Positions 1 to 4,954 of a stretch of DNA of 5,037 nt are shown in pieces. Below the pieces are notes generated by a model. That model was given only the letters and a program-made list of their open reading frames with translations, ran no database searches and was not told the origin of the DNA. The position numbers were made by a program, and so were the translations under genes. Source of the stretch: Bacteroidota bacterium. Lineage in GTDB: Bacteria > Bacteroidota > Bacteroidia > Bacteroidales > VadinHA17. The stretch covers positions 1 to 5,037 of the forward strand of contig DUOU01000161.1 of assembly GCA_012838685.1 (NCBI GenBank). Reading direction: 5' to 3'. Within the stretch, counting starts at the first letter, position 1, and every line of letters starts with the position of its first letter.

Positions 1-473
1 ATAACGGTCTCCCTGCTAAACCCATCTTTAGCGTAGTTTGAGCTGTCCCCAATAAAATCGATTATCTCAGCGGAGTCCGCTTCTATTTGTTCACCGATTT
101 TCCCCGCTAAATCATTCAAGGTACGTATATTGTTGAATATCACCTTGACAGGTTGTTGATCGCCGGATCTAAGCCTGTCTATAACAGCAATATAACTCAT
201 TTCACCGCTAAAAATATATCGTCCCGGTTTTATAAGCGAAGGATAGGATTTTTTTTTGGCCACCCAATCAAGAATCCCTGGATTCTCTATATCCAGTGAG
301 TCGGTTATCATCGCGAAAACCTCCTCGTAGCTGTTTTCGGGAACTATTATCAACAACCTCTCTTTGTCGCCCAACCTGACCCTGTCACCATATAAAAAGT
401 TATACCCTACCGCTGAAGCGGCGACTCCCAGGGCAAACAACACCAATATCGCGACAACTATCTTGCGTCTCAT
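1..473 (-). CDS. mltG: Endolytic murein transglycosylase MltG (YceG-like), N-terminal part
   Basis: The minus-strand frame is open from an ATG at 471-473 to the window edge, giving 157 codons without a stop; the C-terminal part lies outside. Residues 1-4 (MRRK) are followed by one hydrophobic helix at about 5-28, fitting a single-pass inner-membrane anchor. After it come the motif RLLIIVPENSYEEV (39-52), then NPGILDWVAKK (64-74), YPSLIKPGRYIF (77-88) and the stretch FNNIRTLNDLAGKIGEQIEADS (113-134). These are the LysM-like and early YceG regions typical of Bacteroidetes MltG, recognised from memory of the family. MltG cuts nascent glycan strands next to the membrane and so limits peptidoglycan strand length. 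The catalytic Glu of the family lies further downstream and cannot be checked here. The start is chosen because the anchor begins right after it; upstream GGAAG is only a weak ribosome-binding match. The function call is firm, but integrity of the whole gene is unknown. Confidence 0.92.
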   Translation of the reverse strand, partial: MRRKIVVAILVLFALGVAASAVGYNFLYGDRVRLGDKERLLIIVPENSYEEVFAMITDSLDIENPGILDWVAKKKSYPSLIKPGRYIFSGEMSYIAVIDRLRSGDQQPVKVIFNNIRTLNDLAGKIGEQIEADSAEIIDFIGDSSNYAKDGFSRETV

Positions 474-502
474 TACTTCCAGAATGAGTGATAACAAAAA
501 AT

Positions 503-540
503 ATGGCGACAAATATATAAATTTATACCGCAGATTAAAC
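503..540 (-). promoter_or_regulatory. Candidate Bacteroidota-type promoter for mltG
   Basis: On the minus strand, TATATTTG (plus positions 517-510) fits the Bacteroides -7 pattern TAnnTTTG. A GTTT (plus 540-537) lies 19 bases upstream, at the usual -33 distance, although the -33 core is imperfect (TTTA instead of TTTG). Transcription would start near 503, leaving a leader of about 30 bases before the ATG at 473. This is pattern matching only, in an AT-rich stretch. Confidence 0.4.
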
Positions 541-799
541 TGGAAATTGAATTGGTCGATTTACCACTACACCCGCCATATTCGCCAATGTGCCGTTATA
601 GTCTGGTTTTAATTATTTAACTTTCCTAATCTTGCGGTTGTTTTTACAGTTGTTTTTTTCATTTTTTTTTGAATTATGTTTCCCTACTCATAAGGTTTTT
701 CGGTATCACCCCGTTTTTTGTGGGTTCTGGTCTCCACAGGTTATAGTTTTTATCTTTTCAAAGCGATTTGTTTCGTTAACTTTTTGAATTGATCGCACC
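541..799. other. AT-rich intergenic stretch with no supported gene
   Basis: This lies between the mltG promoter candidate and the downstream edge of the IS30 remnant. It has long T runs (for example 652-670) and no recognisable protein, RNA gene or long repeat on either strand. The only small frames seen on the minus strand are a 17-codon one at 609-662 (MKKTTVKTTARLGKLNN) and a start-less 25-codon one ending near 658-660. Neither matches a family I know. The sequence is plausibly decayed or insertion-flanking DNA. Confidence 0.5.
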
Positions 800-813
800 G
801 TAGATTCAACTTA
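800..813 (+). repeat. Candidate terminal inverted repeat, transposase 3' end of the IS30 remnant
   Basis: GTAGATTCAACTTA lies just outside the transposase stop codon and overlaps it. It matches the reverse complement of 1236-1249 (GTAAATTCAATTAG) at 10 of 14 positions, reading inward from both ends. Its placement at the two element edges supports the call, but the match is short and AT-rich. Confidence 0.45.
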
Positions 814-1149
814 CCTTACCAATGCAACTTTTTTCTCCAAAGAAACGAAAAACAGTTCTTTTGGAGAAAGGAAACCTGGTTTTTCTCTGGGTCTTCGGTT
901 AATTTTATATTGTACTTCTTTGATATATTGGTCGTTATAATTTTCAAACAACTGTTTTTTGGGGACGTATTGTCTTATTAACTTGTTGGTATACTCGTTC
1001 AAGCCCCTTCCCCATTAAGAATAGGAATGGGCGAAGTAAAAATCGGCGCCGAGTTTTTCCGCCATGGCGATCTTGGATTGTTTCTTGCCGATGCGCGACA
1101 TTGTTTCAATTGCGTATCTTTGTTCCGGTGTCAGATGACTTTTCTTTTT
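811..1149 (-). pseudogene. IS30-family transposase pseudogene (middle deleted, in-frame stop)
   Basis: Read on the minus strand, the frame begins KKKSHLTPEQRYAIE, the N-terminal helix-turn-helix start of Bacteroidetes IS30 transposases, and continues to QSKIA. It then jumps directly to AEKLGADFYFAHSYS, which belongs near the C-terminus. After a TAA (plus 1015-1017), where the family normally has a residue of the YSSWERG-type motif, the same frame resumes as WGRGLNEYTNKLIRQYVPKK. It runs on through INRRPREKPGFLSPKELF to a natural-looking end (VALVR, stop at 811-813). The frame is kept across the deletion. The first two acidic residues of the DDE catalytic triad are lost with the middle; the last one should be the E in NEYTN. 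No ATG precedes KKKS: an upstream stop is at 1180-1182 and AAG codons sit where Met would be expected. About 110 codons remain of roughly 310-350. Fragment identity is confident; function is certainly lost. Confidence 0.85.
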
Positions 1150-1188
1150 GAGTTTTTGCGTACAACAAAAGTAGGTTTTTTAGCCTGG

Positions 1189-1212
1189 ATGTTGGGGTTT
1201 GATCCCCAACAT
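1189..1212. repeat. Perfect 9-bp inverted repeat (hairpin) in the IS30 leader
   Basis: ATGTTGGGG at 1189-1197 is exactly complementary to CCCCAACAT at 1204-1212, with a six-base loop. It sits inside the remnant, between its outer repeat and the start of the transposase frame. It is GC-rich against AT-rich surroundings and is still perfect although the coding part has decayed. A hairpin here in the transposase leader could limit expression from outside transcripts, as known for several insertion sequences. No T run follows on either strand that would make it a good intrinsic terminator. Confidence 0.7.
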
Positions 1213-1235
1213 TCTTTTTACTTTGGTTGCGTTTA

Positions 1236-1249
1236 CTAATTGAATTTAC
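1236..1249 (-). repeat. Candidate terminal inverted repeat, transposase 5' end of the IS30 remnant
   Basis: This is the partner of the repeat at 800-813. On the minus strand it reads GTAAATTCAATTAG. It lies about 85 bases outside the first recognisable transposase codons, which is reasonable for an IS30 leader. It ends 95 bases before the maturase start codon. Confidence 0.45.
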
Positions 1250-1256
1250 ATTTGCC

Positions 1257-1288
1257 GTTTAAGTATCAAAACATTATCACTATCTTTT
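1257..1288 (+). promoter_or_regulatory. Weak candidate promoter for the sulfatase maturase gene
   Basis: GTTT at 1257-1260, 20 bases, then TATCTTTT at 1281-1288, which matches TAnnTTTG at all but the last base. The implied start near 1295 gives a leader of about 50 bases. It lies just outside the IS30 remnant edge. Both boxes are imperfect and the region is AT-rich, so this is tentative. Confidence 0.28.
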
Positions 1289-1344
1289 TTGAAAATTTTA
1301 ATATAGAGTTAACAGATTATTTATAGGGCAACAAGAAAATACCT

Positions 1345-2697
1345 ATGTTAAAAAACACCCTCCTATTTACGGATGCGCTGAAAGCAACAGGACCCAAAGC
1401 CTTTTCAGTAATGATAAAACCAGCCGGTTCCAACTGCAATCTGAAATGCACCTATTGCTATTACCTTGAGAAACACAAGCTCTATTCATCAAAAGCAGTT
1501 CCCAGAATGAGCATGGAACTTCTGGAAAAGTTCACCAAAGAATACATAGAAGGCCAGGATATCCCTGAAGTAACTTTCGTGTGGCAGGGAGGCGAGCCGG
1601 CACTTATGGGGATAGATTTTTATAAAAAAGCAGTTGAGTTTCAAAAGAAATATGCTGATGGCAAGGTTATCCAAAACTCGTTTCAAACGAACGGTACTTT
1701 GTTAACCGACCAATGGTGCGAGTTTTTGGCGGAAAACAAAATGCTCGTCGGTATCTCCATCGACGGCCCTGAACACTGCCATAACAAACACAGAATGACA
1801 GTAAGCAATGGTACCACTTTCGAAACCGTAATGAAGGGTATCAGATTACTCCAGAAACATAAAGTCGAGTTCAACACCCTGACCACGGTTAACAGTTACA
1901 ATGTCGATTATCCCAAGGAGATCTACCGTTTTCTCAAAAGTATAGGCAGCATGTTCATGCAGTTCCTGCCTGTTGTCGAACGAATTGATCCCAACGCCGG
2001 TAACAATGATCTGGCGCTTGTCGCCCCGGAAGCCGACAACGCCATGGTAACGGAGTGGTCGGTGTCCCCACTCGGATACGGTAAGTTTCTAAACACCATA
2101 TTCGATGAATGGGTAAGAAACGATGTTGGCAGGTATTATGTGCAGATTTTCGACGCCACACTCGCCAACACAGTGGGTGTCCAACCCGGGCTATGCACTC
2201 TCGGGGAGACATGCGGACACGCTTTGGCCATAGAGCATAACGGGGATGTCTACTCATGTGACCACTTTGTTTTCCCGGAGTACCTTATGGGGAACATAAA
2301 CGACAAACCACTAATAGAGATAGTGGCCGACCAACGACAATTCGACTTCGGCGTAGCCAAAAGAAATTCACTGCCCCGCCAATGCCTTATGTGCGATGTT
2401 AGGCACCTCTGCCACGGCGAATGTCCCAAACACAGAATAATTGAAACGGACAAAGGCGAAAAAGGATTGAATTACCTGTGTGAAGGTCTGATGCTTTACT
2501 TCAAACATACCGAGCCTTACATGAAATATATGGCAAAAGAACTTGAAAACAGACGACCTCCGGCCAACGTTATGAATTGGATAAAAAACAGGGAGAGGCA
2601 AGTGGTCAACCCTTTCATAACACCCAACAGAAATGATATTTGTCCCTGTGGCAACGGAAAGAAATTCAAAAATTGTTGCGGAAAGAATTTTCATTAG
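1345..2697 (+). CDS. Anaerobic sulfatase-maturating enzyme (radical SAM/SPASM) with SEC-C tail
   Basis: This 450-residue cytoplasmic iron-sulfur enzyme should oxidise an active-site Cys or Ser of type I sulfatases to formylglycine, activating them without oxygen. The radical SAM motif is C31-x3-C35-x2-C38 (CNLKCTYC) in the N-terminal barrel. QGGEPALMG, SFQTNGTLL and GISIDGP motifs follow. The SPASM region has all eight expected auxiliary-cluster cysteines: C284, C290, C305, C347, C350, C356, C360 and C379. D306, directly after C305 (SCDHFVFPEY), fits the catalytic Asp of the characterised clostridial enzyme. The sequence closely resembles the Bacteroides ChuR type, including FDEWV, QIFDATLAN and GLNYLC. 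Residues 429-446 add a SEC-C motif (CPCGNGKKFKNCCG) with four ligand cysteines, beyond the usual end of the family. The ATG is placed just before the conserved FSVMIKPAGSNCNLKC region and has no clear Shine-Dalgarno site. No sulfatase gene is in the window. The alternative is a related SPASM peptide maturase, which is less likely. Confidence 0.93.
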   Translation: MLKNTLLFTDALKATGPKAFSVMIKPAGSNCNLKCTYCYYLEKHKLYSSKAVPRMSMELLEKFTKEYIEGQDIPEVTFVWQGGEPALMGIDFYKKAVEFQKKYADGKVIQNSFQTNGTLLTDQWCEFLAENKMLVGISIDGPEHCHNKHRMTVSNGTTFETVMKGIRLLQKHKVEFNTLTTVNSYNVDYPKEIYRFLKSIGSMFMQFLPVVERIDPNAGNNDLALVAPEADNAMVTEWSVSPLGYGKFLNTIFDEWVRNDVGRYYVQIFDATLANTVGVQPGLCTLGETCGHALAIEHNGDVYSCDHFVFPEYLMGNINDKPLIEIVADQRQFDFGVAKRNSLPRQCLMCDVRHLCHGECPKHRIIETDKGEKGLNYLCEGLMLYFKHTEPYMKYMAKELENRRPPANVMNWIKNRERQVVNPFITPNRNDICPCGNGKKFKNCCGKNFH

Positions 2698-2809
2698 CAG
2701 TTTAACCAATAACGTCAATATCAAGAAATCACGGTTTTTGATCAACAATATTGCTCTCTTCTCTGTAACGTTTAAATTTTGTTCCTACATTCGCACCGGA
2801 ATTATCCGC

Positions 2810-2829
2810 CACCAATATAACAATTGGTG
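2810..2829. repeat. Perfect 7-bp inverted repeat upstream of the TSUP gene
   Basis: CACCAAT (2810-2816) and ATTGGTG (2823-2829) are exact complements around a six-base loop, in the 159-base gap after the maturase gene. The downstream bases are AT-rich but do not form a clean T tract, so a terminator for the maturase transcript is only one option. It ends 27 bases before the next ATG, so it could also be a protein-binding site or leader hairpin. Confidence 0.45.
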
Positions 2830-2856
2830 ATTATTAATTATTTTCAAACTTAAAAG

Positions 2857-3225
2857 ATGACAGCAGCTACAATCGCTTTAATTGTCGCCATAGGAATAGT
2901 GACCGGCATTTTATCCGGAATGCTTGGCATTGGTGGCGCCGTTATTATGATCCCCGCAATGGTATTCTTAATGGGAATGGATCAGCGCACCGCCCAGGGA
3001 ACAAGTCTTTGGGTTTTGCTCCCCCCCATCAGTATATTCGCTGCGATAAACTATTTGAAAGAGGGATATGTGAACATGAAATTCGTTGTAATCTTGGTTA
3101 TAACCTTTATAATTGGTTCTTATTTCGGCTCCAAAATCGCGCTCAGCATACCGCAGGAATCTCTTAGAAGGATTTTTGGCCTCCTTCTTCTCGCTATTGC
3201 CCTAAAAATGCTGTTTTCAAAATAG
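2857..3225 (+). CDS. Half-length TSUP (TauE/SafE, DUF81) family membrane protein
   Basis: This is a 122-residue inner-membrane protein. The signature GILSGMLGIGGAVIMIPAMV (17-36) and AQGTSL (46-51) are the hallmark of one TSUP repeat. About four hydrophobic segments are visible: roughly 5-38 (a broken helix pair), 51-67, 75-96 and 106-120. Full TSUP proteins have two such halves in 240-270 residues; this one has a single half and ends cleanly at FSK plus a stop, with no second half in the following sequence. It is therefore probably a natural short form working as a homodimer. Half-length members are known in bacteria, so truncation is not required. The family moves sulfite, sulfoacetate, thiosulfate and other organic anions. 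Position after the sulfatase maturase makes a sulfur oxyanion plausible, but the substrate is inferred. The ATG has the A-rich leader TTAAAAG rather than a Shine-Dalgarno site. Confidence 0.88.
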   Translation: MTAATIALIVAIGIVTGILSGMLGIGGAVIMIPAMVFLMGMDQRTAQGTSLWVLLPPISIFAAINYLKEGYVNMKFVVILVITFIIGSYFGSKIALSIPQESLRRIFGLLLLAIALKMLFSK

Positions 3226-3234
3226 AGATTTTGA

Positions 3235-3247
3235 GGAGAGCCTCTCC
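3235..3247. repeat. Short palindrome after the TSUP stop
   Basis: GGAGAGCCTCTCC is a perfect palindrome around a central C. As RNA it could fold as five pairs with a three-base loop, starting ten bases after the TSUP stop codon. No T run follows, so it is a poor intrinsic terminator. Confidence 0.4.
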
Positions 3248-3249
3248 CT

Positions 3250-3311
3250 GGAAACGGACAGTTGCGATAATTAACAATTATTTAAGACAGTGAACCGTTT
3301 GTCCTGTTTCC
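3250..3311. repeat. Nested inverted repeats between TSUP and the next gene
   Basis: The outer arms are GGAAACGGACA (3250-3260) and TGTCCTGTTTCC (3300-3311), eleven pairs with T3305 bulged. Within the loop, ATAATT (3267-3272) and AATTAT (3276-3281) form a second hairpin. A rival pairing, AAACGG (3252-3257) with CCGTTT (3295-3300), uses the same bases as the outer stem, so the two are mutually exclusive. The right arm ends 13 bases before the ATG at 3325. No T tract follows. The role is unknown: a leader structure or operator cluster is possible. Confidence 0.5.
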
Positions 3312-3324
3312 CGTTAGATGAATA

Positions 3325-4089
3325 ATGATTATTTTGCGCGGTATAAATAAAATATATTGGTGCGAGTTGTTCAAGAGGATCTTCAATATTGTTTTGCTGA
3401 CTTTAATTCCTGTTGTTCCGGCTTTGTCGCAAGAGAACTACCGGGATCGATTCGTGCAGATAAGCGGTATCGTTGTGGATGAGAACCTTTATCCGGTTAG
3501 CGGGGTGACGGTGATATCCCAAAAACTGCGAAGAGCGGCTGTCAGCGAGCCCACAGGCATCTATTCACTGACCAGTACACCGGGAGATACCATAATGTTC
3601 AGGGCTGTAGGATACAAACGGTACCATTCGATAATTCCCGAAGACTTTCCCGACAGGAGTTGCACAGTGGATATCGTTCTGGAGCCCGATACAATTATGA
3701 TAGAAGAGGTCACCATTTTGCCGTGGCGTACATACAACGAATTTATCGCTGATGTCATAAAAGAGAAAGAGGAGGATCCGGTTATCACATATATGAACGA
3801 TAATATTGAATCGATATATGTGGCTATCATGAGGAGCGGCGACCCGACATACATTTCTCCCCAAAACAGTTACAGAACATCGATGCAACAGAATTACGAT
3901 ATGATGAGAAACCGCAACCAACTGCCAACTTCCGGCCTGTTTAATCCCCTGGCGTGGCCCAAATTTTTCAACGCCGTGAAAAACGGGCTGTTCAGGAATG
4001 AGTCGTCGTCTGTACCGCGACCAGCAAAAGTGATCGAGCCTAAGAAAAACAAAACAAGGGAGAGAAAAAACAACTCTTCAAAAGATTAG
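3325..4089 (+). CDS. Exported protein with CarboxypepD_reg-like domain
   Basis: A 254-residue protein. The N-terminus has a signal peptide with basic residues (FKR, 16-18), a hydrophobic core to about 31 and a likely cut after PALS (35), before QEN. Residues 46-121 form a CarboxypepD_reg-like beta-sandwich: ISGIVVDENLYPVSGVTV, then TGIYSL and GDTIMFRAVGY, ending in a beta strand (TVDIVLEPD) and IEEVTI. This fold is common in Bacteroidota as the N-terminal domain of TonB-dependent receptors and in stand-alone envelope proteins. No receptor plug or barrel follows. Residues 135-231 are of no family I can name; about 232-254 are a Lys/Arg-rich, probably disordered tail. With no lipoprotein cysteine at the cut site it should be periplasmic or outer-membrane associated. 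The next gene is TonB-like on the same strand 87 bases on, suggesting joint work in TonB-dependent uptake or envelope function. The ATG at 3325 is the only one upstream of the signal peptide in frame. The specific role is unknown. Confidence 0.82.
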   Translation: MIILRGINKIYWCELFKRIFNIVLLTLIPVVPALSQENYRDRFVQISGIVVDENLYPVSGVTVISQKLRRAAVSEPTGIYSLTSTPGDTIMFRAVGYKRYHSIIPEDFPDRSCTVDIVLEPDTIMIEEVTILPWRTYNEFIADVIKEKEEDPVITYMNDNIESIYVAIMRSGDPTYISPQNSYRTSMQQNYDMMRNRNQLPTSGLFNPLAWPKFFNAVKNGLFRNESSSVPRPAKVIEPKKNKTRERKNNSSKD

Positions 4090-4093
4090 GCTG

Positions 4094-4121
4094 TTGGAAC
4101 TAACGAGAATTATTATTTTTG
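4094..4121 (+). promoter_or_regulatory. Candidate Bacteroidota-type promoter for the TonB-like gene
   Basis: TTG at 4094-4096, 17 bases, then TATTTTTG at 4114-4121, an exact TAnnTTTG match. The spacing is slightly shorter than the usual 19-21. The predicted start near 4128 gives a leader of about 50 bases to the ATG at 4177. If real, the TonB-like gene can be expressed apart from the preceding gene. Confidence 0.4.
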
Positions 4122-4176
4122 CCGCTAAACAAAAAAGTTTTCCATTTTAGGATTGGTTATTGGATTCCGAAAAAAG

Positions 4177-4905
4177 ATGAAAGATGTAAACAGCAAATTG
4201 GCGGGAGTTCTTGGCACATTGATTATCCACCTTGTCGCCGCCATCATCTTTATGTCTTTCAAGCTGAGTTCATTATCACCGGTAAGAGGCGACCTGTTCA
4301 CTGTGGAGTTCTTGCCTGAAGAGTTGATTCCACTGGAAGAGGAACAAATTGAGAGACCATCCACCATTGAACAGATTTTCGCTGATGATGAGAATATGCT
4401 TAACCTGGCCAGAAATCTTGCCAACAACGGAGATGTGACCATTGATCCACAGGATTATATAGATATGGTCAAGGAGGAGATGATCGAACACGGGTTACTG
4501 GATGAGAACAATTTCATTGATGAGTGGAGAAACAGGACTCCAGAGATTGAAGATGAGAATATTATGGCCGAATTTATTGATGATGAGCCTAGTGAATCGC
4601 AGATCATGGAGGCAAATTACCAGGGGCCAACGCGGATATACTATGATCTTGAGAACCGGAACCACACATACCTGCCAATTCCGATATATAAATGCCAGGG
4701 GAGCGGTAAAATCACGCTTTCCATTGAGGTATCACAGCAGGGCAGTGTTACCAACGCCAAGGTTATAGCCGGTGAATCAACCTCCTCTGACCAGTGTCTT
4801 GTTGAAACAGCCATGAGCGCCGCGATGATTTCCCGGTTCAATCCGGATGTCGAAGCTCCAAGAACACAGAGCGGCACATTAACCTATCTTTTTGTTGCAC
4901 AGTAA
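4177..4905 (+). CDS. TonB-like energy transducer with TonB C-terminal domain
   Basis: A 242-residue protein. It begins MKDVNSK, followed by one membrane helix (about 8-28) holding H18 (GTLIIHLVAA), in the place of the conserved TonB membrane histidine. Residues about 35-155 are an acidic linker with many Asp and Glu and few prolines, unlike the Pro/Lys-rich spacer of classical TonB. The C-terminal domain (about 160-242) reads YLPIPIYKCQGSGKITLSIE, then GSVTNAKVIAGES, SAAMISRFNP and GTLTYLFVAQ: the beta-alpha-beta layout and ending of Bacteroidetes TonB_C proteins. C173 and C207 may form a periplasmic disulfide. The protein would pass proton-motive energy from an ExbB/ExbD motor, not in this window, to outer-membrane receptors. 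The frame is open from a TTG at 4153, but the ATG at 4177 is preferred because it places the short basic N-terminus directly before the helix. Function in energy transduction is inferred from the domain; a structural or non-receptor role is possible. Confidence 0.85.
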   Translation: MKDVNSKLAGVLGTLIIHLVAAIIFMSFKLSSLSPVRGDLFTVEFLPEELIPLEEEQIERPSTIEQIFADDENMLNLARNLANNGDVTIDPQDYIDMVKEEMIEHGLLDENNFIDEWRNRTPEIEDENIMAEFIDDEPSESQIMEANYQGPTRIYYDLENRNHTYLPIPIYKCQGSGKITLSIEVSQQGSVTNAKVIAGESTSSDQCLVETAMSAAMISRFNPDVEAPRTQSGTLTYLFVAQ

Positions 4906-4924
4906 CAAATTAATATTACTTTTG
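4895..4924 (+). promoter_or_regulatory. Strong-looking Bacteroidota-type promoter for the last gene
   Basis: TTG at 4895-4897, exactly 19 bases, then TACTTTTG at 4917-4924, an exact TAnnTTTG match. The -33 box lies in the last codons of the TonB-like gene. Transcription would start near 4931, leaving about 24 bases before the ATG at 4955. It is the best promoter match in the window, but untested. Confidence 0.5.
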
Positions 4925-4954
4925 TTGGCATAACCTTGTCTAACATACGGAAAT

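Larger units (their letters stand above)
800..1249 (-). mobile_element. Internally deleted IS30-family insertion sequence remnant
   Basis: The minus strand carries both ends of an IS30-type transposase but not its middle, flanked by a short imperfect inverted repeat (800-813 and 1236-1249). The remnant is about 450 bases, whereas intact IS30-family elements are roughly 1.0-1.2 kb. The outer boundaries rest only on that 10-of-14 match, so they are approximate. No target duplication could be identified with confidence. The element cannot transpose by itself, though an intact relative could act on its ends if these are still recognised. It sits between mltG and the maturase gene, and its transposase-start end faces the maturase promoter region. 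Confidence 0.75.

Noticed and set aside
364..612. Plus-strand frame of 82 codons
   Set aside because: It lies antisense to the clear MltG reading frame and its promoter; composition is that of a shadow.
719..738. Hairpin TGTGG / CCACA with ten-base loop
   Set aside because: Five pairs and a large loop are expected by chance; no supporting context.
1027..1239. Plus-strand frame of 70 codons
   Set aside because: It is antisense to the IS30 transposase remnant, whose minus-strand translation is recognisable.
1955..2748. Several minus-strand frames of 67-126 codons opposite the maturase gene
   Set aside because: The plus strand encodes a full conserved maturase across this range; the opposite frames have no recognisable domain.
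2633..2830. Plus-strand frame overlapping the maturase end and running into the gap
   Set aside because: It begins inside the maturase coding sequence in another frame, and its part beyond the stop resembles no known protein.
2810..2845. Intrinsic terminator after the maturase gene
   Set aside because: The stem is only seven pairs with three G:C, and the bases after it are mixed A/T instead of a T run; kept as an inverted repeat only.
3318..3350. Ten-codon frame (MNNDYFARYK) overlapping the start of the CarboxypepD_reg gene
   Set aside because: Starts seven bases before the gene's ATG in another frame; no regulatory codon pattern, so probably chance in AT-rich sequence.
4153..4176. TTG as start of the TonB-like gene
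   Set aside because: It would add eight residues (MVIGFRKK) before a good ATG directly ahead of the membrane helix; no Shine-Dalgarno site favours the TTG.
4125..4491. Minus-strand frames of 71 and 105 codons opposite the TonB-like gene
   Set aside because: Shadows of the conserved plus-strand coding sequence.
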